Shown piece by piece: positions 21,364 to 21,617 of a stretch of 21,617 nt of DNA (position 1 is the stretch's first letter; each line of letters begins with the position of its first letter). The notes under the pieces are model-generated. The model had not been told where the DNA came from and did no database searches. It was given only the letters and a program-made list of their open reading frames with translations. Origin of the DNA: a virus. Made by a program: the position numbers and the translations under genes. The stretch spans positions 1-21,617 of the IMG/VR virus record IMGVR_UViG_3300006846_000063; one strand, written 5' to 3'.

Positions 21364-21617
21364 ATGAGCGTTCCCGTTGACGACCTCCCGCCGGCTGTCC
21401 GTGTCGGCCCGCACGACATCCGCTTCGCGACCCTCGGGACCGCCGATGCGCGCAAGAACTATGGAACGTTCATCCCCGCCGAGCAGGAGATCCAGCTCCA
21501 GCAGGCGTATTCCTCCGGTTCGATGGCGGCCGAGACCGTGCTGCACGAGCTCATGCATGCGGTCTTCGCCGTCGGGGCGGTGCAGGTGAAGCTGGGCGAG
21601 GAGCACATCGTGTCCGT
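21364..21617 (+). CDS. Zincin-like phage protein, 3'-truncated by the window edge
   Basis: The frame runs off the window, with about 84 residues visible. VRVGPHDIRFATLG and the following beta-rich part lead to ETVLHELMHAVFA, whose HELMH is an HExxH zinc site (H-E-L-M-H at about residues 60-64). Short phage proteins with this order (VRVGP..., QEIQLQ, then HE..H) are known to me from rhizobial prophages and resemble ImmA/IrrE- or SprT-type peptidases. ATG 21364 is used; an in-frame TTG at 21349, overlapping the preceding stop, would add five residues. Neither has a strong RBS. The rest of the active site lies beyond the end. Confidence 0.6.
   Translation, partial: MSVPVDDLPPAVRVGPHDIRFATLGTADARKNYGTFIPAEQEIQLQQAYSSGSMAAETVLHELMHAVFAVGAVQVKLGEEHIVS

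Noticed and set aside
1-21617. tRNA genes, CRISPR arrays, insertion sequences, attachment sites
   Set aside because: No cloverleaf-like sequence, regularly spaced repeats, transposase motifs or integrase-linked direct repeats were seen.

Overview
The window is the late, structural part of a short-tailed (podovirus-like) phage or prophage genome. The DNA is G+C-rich, with long open frames on both strands and C/G-ending codons. The proteins resemble those I know from phages of Alphaproteobacteria, especially Rhizobiales such as Bradyrhizobium. The host assignment is an inference from protein style: no integrase, attachment site, tRNA, terminase, portal or host gene is visible, so I cannot say whether this is a free phage or a prophage.

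Layout. (1) 1-2659: end of the major capsid protein, a decoration-like protein, two hairpins, then a protein with a zincin (HExxH) domain. (2) 2671-3608: two accessory genes in convergent orientation, a Trp-rich protein (+) and a small membrane protein (-). (3) 3764-11772: a tight + strand operon with many overlapping stop/start codons. It encodes a glycosyltransferase, a methyltransferase-DUF115 fusion, a small helix-hairpin-helix-like protein, a head-tail adaptor, a nozzle-like tail protein, an ADP-ribosyltransferase-like protein, a GNAT acetyltransferase and two probable virion proteins. (4) 11773-14219: a Tat-exported matrixin-like protease, a short paralogue of the start of the zincin gene, and a protein with a tandem internal repeat. 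(5) 14352-18859: the receptor-binding region, with three + strand fibre genes separated by two - strand FkbM-type methyltransferases, then a fibre-associated small protein. (6) 18856-21617: a decayed small gene, a two-domain endolysin with a membrane tail, three small membrane proteins (holin candidates), and the start of another HExxH protein.

How the genes work together. The core is head, adaptor, nozzle, fibres and lysis. Three groups stand out around it. The first is a set of sugar- or glycan-modifying enzymes: GT-A glycosyltransferase, methyltransferase-DUF115 and two FkbM methyltransferases. Two of these are translationally coupled to head-tail genes and two are interleaved with fibre genes. 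The second is a set of possible effectors or cargo: three different zincins and one ART-like domain. The third is evidence of module shuffling: a duplicated fibre head with a single-base frameshift in one copy, and a duplicated hairpin/RBS/N-terminus module at 1321 and 12738.

The best candidate for something undescribed is the fibre/antisense-methyltransferase cassette at 14352-18471. The paired leader-NVTN modules and the secreted metzincin come next. All functions are read from motifs by eye; no database search was possible.
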